Assembly (NCBI GenBank): GCA_905187815.1
Contig: CAJJJM010000002.1
Location: 124,001 to 188,000, forward strand
Origin: an uncultured Methanomassiliicoccaceae archaeon
GTDB lineage: Archaea; Thermoplasmatota; Thermoplasmata; Methanomassiliicoccales; Methanomethylophilaceae
Direction: 5' to 3'
DNA length: 64,000 nucleotides
Each line of letters begins with the position of its first letter. Within the stretch, counting starts at the first letter, position 1. The notes below the pieces were generated by a model, which was not told the origin of the DNA, made no database searches, and worked only from the letters and a program-made list of their open reading frames with translations. Below, one piece after another: positions 7,286-14,912 of this stretch. The position numbers and the translations under genes were made by a program.

Positions 7286-10200
7286 TTGGATGTCCCATCC
7301 GTAGACTCTCACAATAGAGGACTCTATGACCCCCGCTACGAGCACGACGCGTGCGGCGTCGGCATGGCGGTGAACATAGACGGCAGGAAGGAGCACCGTA
7401 TCGTCGAGTACGGGCTCGAGCTCCTCGAGAACATGGCCCACAGGGGCGCCGAGAACGGTGACGGCCGCAGCGGCGACGGGGCGGGCATAATGGTGCAGAT
7501 CCCCCACCGCTTCATCGAGTCGCTGGGGATACCGGTGCCCGAGGCCGGGCGCTACGGCACCGGCCTGTTCTTCCTCCCCAGGGACGGCGACGCCGCCGAG
7601 GGGTTCATGGCCATGTTCAGGGAAGAGTGCTCCCGCCGCGCCCTGTATGTGATCGCGGAGAGGGACGTCCCCGTGGACCACAGCGTCCCCGGCAGGATGG
7701 CGTTGGAGGGCGAGCCCCGCATAGTGCAGGTGTTCGTCACGTCCTACGACAGCCCCGAGGTCCTGGAGCGCAAGCTCTACAGGGTCAGGAAGATCGTGGG
7801 CAACAGGATCGCGTCCTCCGGGGCGCCCGGATCCGCGGACTTCTACATCTGCAGCCTGTCCACCAGGTGCATGGTCTACAAGGGGATGCTGACCCCGGAG
7901 CAGCTCAGGGCATACTACCCTGACCTCCGCGACCCGCTGTTCGAGTCCGCCGTCGCGATGGTCCACTCCAGGTTCAGCACCAACACCATGCCTGCATGGA
8001 AGCTGGCGCAGCCGTTCAGGATGCTCTGCCACAACGGCGAGATAAACACGATAAGATCCAACAGGTCGTGGATGCAGGCCCGCGAGAGCCTGGTCCACAC
8101 GGATGCGATCCCGGACACCGAGGAGATCTTCCCGATAATGCAGCCGGGCATGAGCGACAGCGCCACGCTGGACAACGTATTCGAGTTCCTGGTCATGGCC
8201 GGGAAGGAGATGCCCAACGCCCTGTCCATCATGATCCCCGAGTCCTGGAACGACAGGAACCCGATTCCGGACAGCCTCAAGGCATACTACGAGTACCACT
8301 CCATCCTCATGGAGCCCTGGGACGGTCCGGCCGCGGTCCTCTTCTGCGACGGGAGGCTCGCCGGCGGGATGCTGGACAGGAACGGCCTACGCCCCGCCAG
8401 GTACTGCGTGACCGACGACGGCATGATGATCCTCGCCTCCGAGGCGGGGGTCATCCCGCTGGACTCGGTGAACGTCGTCGAGACCGGCCGTCTCAGGCCC
8501 GGCAAGATGCTCATGGTCGACACGGTCCAGGGGCGCGTCATCAGGGACGCCGAGATCAAGGAGGCCCTGGCGACCGCCTACCCGTACCGCGACTGGCTGG
8601 AGCAGAACCGTCTCGACCTGGGGTCCCTCTCGTCCGGAAGGCAGGTGGGCCGCAGCGTGGAGGGTTACGACAGGCTCCTGGCGGAGTTCGGGTACTCCAC
8701 CGAGGACCTCACAAAGGTCATGGAGCCCATGGTCGCCACCGGGAAGGAGGCAGTCGGGTCCGCAGGATACGATGCGCCTCTGGCCGTGCTATCCGACAGG
8801 CCGCAGTCGCTCTTCAGCTACTTCCGCCAGCAGTTCGCGCAGGTCACAAACCCTCCCATAGACCCGATAAGGGAGGAGCTGGTCATGTCCATCACCGGAT
8901 ACATCGGGTCCGTCCAGCAGAACATTCTGGACCCCGCACCCAAGCTCTGCAGGGTCGTCAAGTCCAGACGCCCCGTAATCACCAACAGGGAGCTGGACCT
9001 GCTCAGGAACCTGAGGTACAGGGGCTTCGACGCCGTCACCCTTGACACGACGTTCCCGGCGGACGGGTCACCCGGCGTCCTGGAGAGGGAGATCTCCAGG
9101 CTGTGCGCCGAGGCGGATGCCGCCGTCGACGCAGGGGCATCGTTCATCATACTGTCCGATCGCGGCGTCGCCGGGGACAGAGTCCCCATGCCCTCGCTCC
9201 TCGCGCTGTCCGCCGTCCATCAGCACCTCGTGGCGGTCAGGAGGCGTCTCCAGACCGCCCTGGTGGTCGAGTCCGGGGAACCCAGGGAGGTGATGCACTT
9301 CGCTCTCCTGATAGGCTACGGTGCCAACGCCGTGAATCCGTACCTGGCGTTCGCCGCCGTGCAGGACATGGTCGACAAGGGGCGGATCAAGATGGATGCG
9401 GACACCGCCGAGGCGAACTACCTCAAGGCGGTGGACAAGGGTCTCCTCAAGATCATGTCCAAGATGGGCATAGCCACGATCAGGTCATACCGCGGATCCA
9501 GGCTGTTCGATGCGATAGGCATAGACTCGGGGGTCGCCGAACGCTACTTCGGGAACACCTCGTCGGCTGTCGGCGGAATAGGGCTGGACGAGATAGCCTC
9601 CGAGTACCTTGCGGTGCACGACGCCGCCAGGTCGGGGCAGGTGCAGGACAAGGGGGAGTACTCGTACAGGAAGGACGGCGAGCGCCACAGCTGGACTCCA
9701 GACTCCGTCAAGGCCCTCAGGTCCGCCGCCGTCAACGCGAGCCGCCCCGACTACGACCGCTTCGCCGACATGGAGGACGGGGGCAGGTTCTTCCTGCGCC
9801 ATCTCCTGGACGTGAGGAAGGGCAATTCGGTCCCGATCGACGAGGTCGAGTCCGCGGAGTCGATCATGAGGAGGTTCGAGGTCGGTGCGATCTCGTTCGG
9901 CGCCATCAGCAAGGAGGCGCACGAGACCCTGGCGGAGGCGATGAACTCCATCGGTTCCCGGAGCAACACAGGGGAGGGCGGGGAGGATCCCGCCAGGTTC
10001 GTCCCAGGTCCGGACGGCAGGAACCTCAGGTCGGCAATCAAGCAGGTCGCATCCGGCAGGTTCGGCGTCACAGCCGACTACCTGGTCAACGCGGACGAGC
10101 TGCAGATAAAGGTCGCCCAGGGCGCCAAGCCCGGCGAGGGCGGCCAGCTGATGGGGTTCAAGGTCGACAAGGTCATCGCGGCGACGAGGCACACGATCCC

Positions 10201-11707
10201 GGGGATCACCCTGATCTCGCCTCCCCCGCATCACGACATATACTCGATAGAGGACCTGAAGCAGCTCATATTCGATCTCAAGTGCATCAACCCGAAGGCC
10301 AGGATAAGCGTCAAGCTGGTCTCGGAGTCGGGAGTCGGCACCGTCGCCGCGGGTGTGGCAAAGGCCGGGGCCGACACCATACTGATCTCGGGAGGGGATG
10401 GAGGCACCGGTGCCAGTCCTCTGTCGTCGATAAGATACGCCGGATCCCCCTGGGAGACCGGCCTCGCGGAGGTCCAGCAGACACTGAAGCTCAACGACCT
10501 GCGCTGCCGTGTGCGCCTGCAGGTCGACGGTCAGCTCAAGACTGCCAGGGACGTCATCGTGGCCGCCCTCCTGGGTGCCGAGGACTTCGGGTTCGCCACG
10601 GCCCCCATGGTGGCCATGGGCTGCATCATGTGCAGGAAGTGCCAGACGAACACATGTCCCGTGGGCATCGCGACGCAGGACCCGGAGCGCAGGGCAAGGT
10701 TCGATTCCAAGCCCGAGCACATCGTCAACTACTGGAGGTTCATGGCCGAGGACGTCCGCAGGATCCTCTCGGAGATGGGCTTCAGGAGCCTTGACGAGAT
10801 CATCGGGCGCTCCGACCTCCTGGTCCCGAGGGCCGAGGGCGGAAAGGCGGCATCGCTGGACCTGTCCAGGATGCTGGCGCATGTCGCCGGGGACGACTCA
10901 TGCACAAGGGGGCAGGAGGACATCCTGGCGAGGGTGTTCGATCGCAGGATCATCGAGGACTGCGGGGACGCCCTGTCCTCCGGCAGGAGGGTCACGCTCA
11001 AGTACAGGCTCACGAACGTCGACCGCTCCGTCGGTACGATGCTCTCGGGAGAGACCGTCCGCAGGGGAGCCAGGCTGGACGATGACACCATCGACGTCAC
11101 GTTCGTGGGCACCGCGGGTCAGAGCTTCGGAGCGTTCCTGACCAAGGGGATAACGTTCAGGATGAACGGCCTCGCCAACGACTATGTCGGGAAGGGCCTC
11201 TCCGGAGGAAGGATCGTCGTCACACCCGGCGGCACAGTCCCCGAGGGCAACGTCATAGCGGGCAACACCCTGCTGTACGGCGCCACATCCGGGGAGCTGT
11301 ACGTCGCCGGATCCGTCGGCGAGAGGTTCTGCGTGCGCAACAGCGGTGCCATCGCCGTCGCTGAGGGCGCGGGAGACCACTGCTGCGAGTACATGACCGG
11401 CGGGAGGGTCGCGATCCTCGGCCGCTGCGGCAGGAACTTCGCCGCAGGTATGTCCGCGGGGATCGCCTATGTCCTGGATGAGGATGGAGATTTCGACAGG
11501 CACTGCAACATGGACATGGTGGAGCTGTCCCTCGTCGAGACGGAGACAGACGTGTCCGAGCTCAGGTCGATGATCGAGCGCCATCTCGCCGAGACTGGCA
11601 GCCCCAGGGCGAAGGAGATCCTGGACGGCTGGGGCCGCTATCTGCCGATGTTCCTCAAGGTCATGCCGGTCGGCTACAAACTGCTCCTCGAGCAGGAATC
11701 GGAGTGA
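7286..11707 (+). CDS. gltB: Glutamate synthase, large (alpha) subunit
   Basis: This protein converts glutamine plus 2-oxoglutarate to two glutamates. At 1473 residues it has the full bacterial-type layout: an N-terminal class II glutamine amidotransferase with nucleophile C23 (DACGVG) after a short propeptide, a central domain, the FMN-binding synthase domain, a 3Fe-4S motif (C1113, C1119, C1124) and the C-terminal GXGXG beta-helix. It starts at TTG 7286 with GGTG five bases upstream; there is no ATG until after the nucleophile. No small subunit (gltD) is adjacent, so the electron donor could be ferredoxin or a GltD encoded elsewhere. It is co-transcribed with glnA. Confidence 0.93.
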   Translation: MDVPSVDSHNRGLYDPRYEHDACGVGMAVNIDGRKEHRIVEYGLELLENMAHRGAENGDGRSGDGAGIMVQIPHRFIESLGIPVPEAGRYGTGLFFLPRDGDAAEGFMAMFREECSRRALYVIAERDVPVDHSVPGRMALEGEPRIVQVFVTSYDSPEVLERKLYRVRKIVGNRIASSGAPGSADFYICSLSTRCMVYKGMLTPEQLRAYYPDLRDPLFESAVAMVHSRFSTNTMPAWKLAQPFRMLCHNGEINTIRSNRSWMQARESLVHTDAIPDTEEIFPIMQPGMSDSATLDNVFEFLVMAGKEMPNALSIMIPESWNDRNPIPDSLKAYYEYHSILMEPWDGPAAVLFCDGRLAGGMLDRNGLRPARYCVTDDGMMILASEAGVIPLDSVNVVETGRLRPGKMLMVDTVQGRVIRDAEIKEALATAYPYRDWLEQNRLDLGSLSSGRQVGRSVEGYDRLLAEFGYSTEDLTKVMEPMVATGKEAVGSAGYDAPLAVLSDRPQSLFSYFRQQFAQVTNPPIDPIREELVMSITGYIGSVQQNILDPAPKLCRVVKSRRPVITNRELDLLRNLRYRGFDAVTLDTTFPADGSPGVLEREISRLCAEADAAVDAGASFIILSDRGVAGDRVPMPSLLALSAVHQHLVAVRRRLQTALVVESGEPREVMHFALLIGYGANAVNPYLAFAAVQDMVDKGRIKMDADTAEANYLKAVDKGLLKIMSKMGIATIRSYRGSRLFDAIGIDSGVAERYFGNTSSAVGGIGLDEIASEYLAVHDAARSGQVQDKGEYSYRKDGERHSWTPDSVKALRSAAVNASRPDYDRFADMEDGGRFFLRHLLDVRKGNSVPIDEVESAESIMRRFEVGAISFGAISKEAHETLAEAMNSIGSRSNTGEGGEDPARFVPGPDGRNLRSAIKQVASGRFGVTADYLVNADELQIKVAQGAKPGEGGQLMGFKVDKVIAATRHTIPGITLISPPPHHDIYSIEDLKQLIFDLKCINPKARISVKLVSESGVGTVAAGVAKAGADTILISGGDGGTGASPLSSIRYAGSPWETGLAEVQQTLKLNDLRCRVRLQVDGQLKTARDVIVAALLGAEDFGFATAPMVAMGCIMCRKCQTNTCPVGIATQDPERRARFDSKPEHIVNYWRFMAEDVRRILSEMGFRSLDEIIGRSDLLVPRAEGGKAASLDLSRMLAHVAGDDSCTRGQEDILARVFDRRIIEDCGDALSSGRRVTLKYRLTNVDRSVGTMLSGETVRRGARLDDDTIDVTFVGTAGQSFGAFLTKGITFRMNGLANDYVGKGLSGGRIVVTPGGTVPEGNVIAGNTLLYGATSGELYVAGSVGERFCVRNSGAIAVAEGAGDHCCEYMTGGRVAILGRCGRNFAAGMSAGIAYVLDEDGDFDRHCNMDMVELSLVETETDVSELRSMIERHLAETGSPRAKEILDGWGRYLPMFLKVMPVGYKLLLEQESE

Positions 11708-11710
11708 GTC

Positions 11711-11727
11711 CGGGGGCATCGCCCCCG
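11711..11727 (+). terminator. Hairpin after gltB
   Basis: The arms CGGGGGC and GCCCCCG form a perfect 7-bp stem with an ATC loop, 4 nt after the gltB stop. It is a probable end signal for the glnA-gltB transcript, although no strong T tract follows. Confidence 0.45.
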
Positions 11728-11779
11728 TCCTCCGCCTTTCAGTCGCAGAAGATCCGCCGTGTAGGCGGTAACGTGTTTC

Positions 11780-11796
11780 CGGCCCCATCGGGGCCG
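11780..11796 (-). terminator. Hairpin after apt
   Basis: The arms CGGCCCC and GGGGCCG form a perfect 7-bp stem with an ATC loop, 7 nt beyond the apt stop codon. It has the same stem length and loop as the hairpin at 11711, so each of the two convergent genes has its own. Confidence 0.4.
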
Positions 11797-11802
11797 TATG
11801 AA

Positions 11803-12327
11803 TCAGGCACCCTCGTAGACGATGAGTGATTCCACGTCGATGCCCTTGAGCTTCTCCCTTCCATTCAGTCCGGCGAGCTCCATGACGAAGAGGGCCTTGA
11901 CGACCACACCCTGCTCCTTCTCCACGAGCTTGACGACGGCCTCGGTGGTTCCGCCGGTGGCGATGAGGTCGTCGATCAGGACAACCCTCTGTCCGGGTTT
12001 GATGGCATCGGTGTGCATCTCGATCTCGGCCTGTCCGTACTCGAGGTCGTAGGACTCGGAGACGGTCTCCCTCGGGAGCTTCCCCTTCTTGCGGACGAGG
12101 ATGAATCCCTTCCCGAGCGCATAGGCGACAGGGGCGCCGAAGATGAATCCTCTGGACTCGGTTCCGACCACGAGATCGAAATCCACACCCTTCAGGAGGT
12201 CCACGAGACTGTCGATGGCCATCTTGAACCCCTCAGGGCTGCTTAGGATGGTTGTGATGTCTCTGAACAGGATGCCCTTCTTGGGGAAATCCGGAATCTC
12301 GGTCACGTAGTCTTTCAGTGAACTCAT
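11803..12327 (-). CDS. apt: Adenine phosphoribosyltransferase
   Basis: This enzyme makes AMP from adenine and PRPP. The 174-residue protein has the type I phosphoribosyltransferase fold. The PRPP loop VVLIDDLIATGGTTEA, the TESRGFIFG segment and the start SLKDYVTEIPDFPKKGILFRDIT are all typical of Apt. The ATG at 12327 has a TATA box centred about 28 nt upstream, so the mRNA is probably leaderless; longer in-frame starts lie upstream of that promoter. It is near, but not in, the AMP phosphorylase operon whose product adenine it could recycle. The promoter carries the sequence CGCGCGTTA (12368-12376), also found upstream of mtnA. Confidence 0.93.
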   Translation of the reverse strand: MSSLKDYVTEIPDFPKKGILFRDITTILSSPEGFKMAIDSLVDLLKGVDFDLVVGTESRGFIFGAPVAYALGKGFILVRKKGKLPRETVSESYDLEYGQAEIEMHTDAIKPGQRVVLIDDLIATGGTTEAVVKLVEKEQGVVVKALFVMELAGLNGREKLKGIDVESLIVYEGA

Positions 12328-12349
12328 GAGCGGAGGTAGAATCGCACCA

Positions 12350-12376
12350 TTTAAAAATATACGCGCACGCGCGTTA
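12350..12376 (-). promoter_or_regulatory. apt promoter with GC-rich upstream element
   Basis: On the minus strand a TATA-like box (TATATTTTTAAAT, about 12350-12362) precedes the apt ATG by roughly 28 nt. Directly upstream is an alternating GC element containing TAACGCGCG (plus strand CGCGCGTTA, 12368-12376). The same 9-mer lies at a similar distance from the mtnA TATA box. Confidence 0.5.
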
Positions 12377-12388
12377 ACTACCAGAGAA

Positions 12389-12413
12389 AGGACAGGTCCC
12401 AGTGTCCTGTCCT
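12389..12413 (-). terminator. Hairpin ending a short minus-strand unit
   Basis: The arms AGGACAGG and CCTGTCCT make a perfect 8-bp stem with a 9-nt loop, followed on the minus strand by TTTCTCT. It lies downstream of the small reading frame at 12496-12633 and before the apt promoter, so it would close a transcript of about 230 nt. Confidence 0.45.
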
Positions 12414-12495
12414 GAGTGAACGATCCCTTCGAGGAGGGTAAGGGCGGCGTCGCCTGTTTGTTGCGGTCATCAGTCGAGTCTTGCAACCGACCGAA

Positions 12496-12633
12496 TCAGA
12501 ACGCCGTCGGGAGATAAGTGTCCAACGACCAGTCTTTCTTCGAGACGTCGTGATTCATGTCGGTCTCGCCGCAGATCCATGTTACTTGCCGTTTACTGAT
12601 AGCCTTCTTACCTCCTTGAGTGGAAGTACGCAT
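12496..12633 (-). CDS. Candidate small protein gene (45 aa) or small RNA
   Basis: In the 487-nt gap between apt and the RNase III gene, a minus-strand frame runs from ATG 12633 to TGA 12496 (45 codons). The second half has the GC-rich third positions seen in real genes here and encodes VTWICGETDMNHDVSKKDW. A TATA-like box (TTTAAATA, about 12640-12647) lies just upstream and a hairpin with a T-rich tail lies at 12389-12413, so this looks like a separate unit of about 230 nt. The TATA spacing predicts a transcript start near 12618, inside the frame and just before AGGAGGT at 12610-12616. The true start may thus be internal, or the product may be RNA. No family recognised. Confidence 0.35.
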   Translation of the reverse strand: MRTSTQGGKKAISKRQVTWICGETDMNHDVSKKDWSLDTYLPTAF

Positions 12634-12814
12634 TGCTAGTATTTAAAACAATCTTTTTGTTCTACGAATACCGAATCAATTCTTACGAATCATATCGAAA
12701 CAATCAGATTGATGATGGATTGCGTAGAATCATTACGATATTCGTAGAAGCGCGAATCGAACCGATCCGGAGTCCGTCGGCAACCGATATATCGGCGCCA
12801 CGGTTCACCCAATC
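12634..12814. promoter_or_regulatory. AT-rich divergent promoter region upstream of the RNase III gene
   Basis: This AT-rich stretch contains an exact 11-nt inverted repeat, TTCTACGAATA (12660-12670) and TATTCGTAGAA (12739-12749), with related ACGAAT copies between. The box GATATATC at 12786-12793 is centred about 25 nt before the ATG at 12815, implying a leaderless mRNA for the RNase III gene. No gene is seen in this stretch. Confidence 0.45.
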
Positions 12815-13303
12815 ATGGAGTCGGAGTTCGAGATGGAGGTCCGTCAGTTCCTCGCGCGTCCGCCGTTCGGTTACAGGATGGTCCCGACCGAGGCGCTGGC
12901 GCTCTTCTGCGCCGCGCTGACCCATGACAGTTATGTCAACGAGAGGGGCGGTGAGAGCTATGAGAGGCTGGAGTTCCTGGGCGACGCAGTGCTGGAGCTG
13001 ATCGCATGCGACAGGGTGTACAGGGACACGTCGCTGACCGAGGGCGCCATGACGGACTTCAAGCAGGACAAGGTCTCCAACCACATGGTCTCGACCAGGG
13101 TTCTGGCTTTCGGACCTGACATCGACGGCATAATGCGTGTTGGAGGAGGCCATCGCGGCCCGGAGGGCAGCGTCATCGAGGAGAACATGCGTGCGGACAG
13201 CTTCGAGGCGATACTCGGCGCGGTGTACCTGACATACGGTCTGGAGGAGGCGAAGAGGGTCGCCTCGGAGACCGTGCTCCGGGACCTGCCGACAGACCAG
13301 TGA
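12815..13303 (+). CDS. Single-domain ribonuclease III
   Basis: The 162-residue protein is an RNase III catalytic domain only. It has the signature ERLEFLGDAVLEL (about residues 50-62) with acidic metal ligands, and the second conserved block ENMRADSFEAILGAVYL (about 128-144). There is no C-terminal double-stranded-RNA-binding domain, unlike bacterial Rnc (about 225 residues), so it resembles mini-RNase III in architecture. The expected activity is cleavage of double-stranded RNA in rRNA or other structured substrates. RNase III is patchy in Archaea, so transfer is possible. It is transcribed alone from its own TATA box and converges on the broken DUF4065 gene. Confidence 0.88.
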   Translation: MESEFEMEVRQFLARPPFGYRMVPTEALALFCAALTHDSYVNERGGESYERLEFLGDAVLELIACDRVYRDTSLTEGAMTDFKQDKVSNHMVSTRVLAFGPDIDGIMRVGGGHRGPEGSVIEENMRADSFEAILGAVYLTYGLEEAKRVASETVLRDLPTDQ

Positions 13304-13312
13304 TCCCGCCGT

Positions 13313-13806
13313 TCACGCCTCGCCGCCCTGGAGGGCCTTTGCAGAGGTCCTCGGGCACCTGCCGTGCACGGTGGAGTAGTCCAGGGCATCAGAGGGGTGC
13401 TTGCCGACGCACGGGGCGTCCTCGCGGGACATCCAGCTCAGGAGCCTCTCGCTCATGCCGCCGTATCTTGCGATTGTGCCGTCGATGCACTCGATGTCCC
13501 TGGGGGTCAGAAGGGAGATGTCGGGGAGTGAGATGGTGGCATACGACATGGATCCGTGGTGGTACGATGTCCTGAGGAGCTTCCTGCGGGACAGGTCGTC
13601 GAGGAGGTTGTCGAGACCCGCAGGCTCAGGCCCTCCGTTGGCCAGGATGTATCCGGAGTCCGAGACCGACTGCCCGTGCAGCTCGTAGCTGCCGAAGTCG
13701 CTGAAATAGCACAGCCTGCATACATCGTGCGTCCGAAGTTGCGGTTGGATCCGCAGCGCGAGATGATGTACAGGATCATGGATCCGAGCTTGGCATCCCC
13801 CTTCAT
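13313..13806 (-). pseudogene. Panacea/DUF4065 (SocA-like) gene, frameshifted
   Basis: Two minus-strand frames together make one Panacea-domain protein of about 164 residues. The first part (from ATG 13806) has KLGSMILYIISRCGSNRNFG. After a one-base loss near 13718 the second frame continues with RLCYFSDFGSYE and later LTPRDIECIDGTIARYGGMS, which matches the domain's order and spacing. A TATA-like box about 25 nt before 13806 suggests it was once a leaderless gene. Panacea proteins often neutralise toxins or are phage-linked; no toxin gene lies next to it. A sequencing error could also explain the frameshift. Confidence 0.65.
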
Positions 13807-13977
13807 GCACCATAGTTCCGTCTCCGAGTATTTCCATGTGGCCCACGGGATGTCGGGGAATCCGCGAGGCCTTCTACAAACTCCGAGCATCTCCGGACGG
13901 GGGCATACTTCGATGCTACGGAATCTATGGAGATTATCGACAACCTACTTATTACGGACGAGTGCGATGCCGCCTTC

Positions 13978-14907
13978 GTGCAAGACATAATAGCCGAGAC
14001 AGCTGAGAGCATCCGCGACATGACCATCCGCGGCGCCGGGCGCATCGCCCGTGCCGGAGCGGACGCACTGGGAAGGTTCGCCGGCGAGTACAGCGGCAAC
14101 GACCTCGCCGCCTTCAGGGAGGACCTGTCCAGGGCGACCAAGACGATCCTCGATTCCCGTCCCACCGCGGTCTCGCTCTGGAACGGTGTGCATTCCACCA
14201 TCCTCGGCGTGGACGGCGCGTCCAGTGTGGATGAGGCGAGGGAGCTGATCATCCGCAACTCGCGCGAATTCTGCGACAGGTCCGAGAAGGCCGTGGAGAC
14301 GATAGCCCGCATCGGTGCCAAGAGGATCGAGGACGGCGACTCTGTGATGACTCACTGCAACAGCAGCGCCGCGCTCGGGGTGATCAAGGAGGCCCATCGC
14401 CAGGGGAAGGAGTTCAGGGTGTTCGCCACGGAGTCGCGTCCATGGAGACAGGGCATCCTCACGGTCACCGAGCTGGCAGAGGCCGGTGTGGACGTGACCA
14501 TGATCATCGACAGCGCGGTCCGTTATGTCATGAACGACATCGACGAGGTCTTCGTCGGAGCCGACACGATCACGTCCCATGGGGCGGTCATCAACAAGAT
14601 CGGCACATCCCAGCTGGCTCTGGCAGCCCATGAGGCCAGGACCAACTTCTTCGTCTGCGGGGAGACGTACAAGTTCTCCCCGATGACCATGTTCGGCGAC
14701 ATGGTGGCGATAGAGGAGAGGGAGACCTCGGAGGTCGTCAGGCCCGGGGAGATCCCGGATTCCGTCAAGATATTCAATCCGGTCTTCGACAGCACGCCGG
14801 CGCAGTACATCGATGCGATAATCACCGAGGTCGGGATGATCCCGCCCACGGCGGTGTACAGCATCATGGTGCGCCAGCTGGGGGACGCGGTCTTCTACAA
14901 GGAGTGA
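13978..14907 (+). CDS. Ribose-1,5-bisphosphate isomerase
   Basis: This enzyme converts ribose-1,5-bisphosphate to ribulose-1,5-bisphosphate, feeding RuBisCO in the archaeal AMP pathway. It belongs to the eIF2B/MtnA-like family. Seen are IRGAGRIARAGADAL, the MTHCNSSAAL loop with the active cysteine, VFVGADTITSHGAVINKIGT and the C-terminal ITEVGMIPP. The GTG at 13978 is preferred: a TATA-like box (CTTATTACG, about 13949-13957) is centred 26 nt before it, and the N-terminus then matches the Thermococcus enzyme. The ATG at 13927 would add 17 residues with atypical codons. RuBisCO follows 5 nt downstream. Confidence 0.9.
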   Translation: MQDIIAETAESIRDMTIRGAGRIARAGADALGRFAGEYSGNDLAAFREDLSRATKTILDSRPTAVSLWNGVHSTILGVDGASSVDEARELIIRNSREFCDRSEKAVETIARIGAKRIEDGDSVMTHCNSSAALGVIKEAHRQGKEFRVFATESRPWRQGILTVTELAEAGVDVTMIIDSAVRYVMNDIDEVFVGADTITSHGAVINKIGTSQLALAAHEARTNFFVCGETYKFSPMTMFGDMVAIEERETSEVVRPGEIPDSVKIFNPVFDSTPAQYIDAIITEVGMIPPTAVYSIMVRQLGDAVFYKE

Positions 14908-14912
14908 CAACA

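Noticed and set aside
6263..8299. Open frame of 678 codons on the minus strand
   Set aside because: It lies antisense to glnA and gltB and mirrors their GC-rich codon positions. It has no recognisable motif, start signal or promoter.
14904..14912. GTG start for RuBisCO
   Set aside because: It lies inside the ribosome-binding sequence of ATG 14913 and overlaps the upstream stop.
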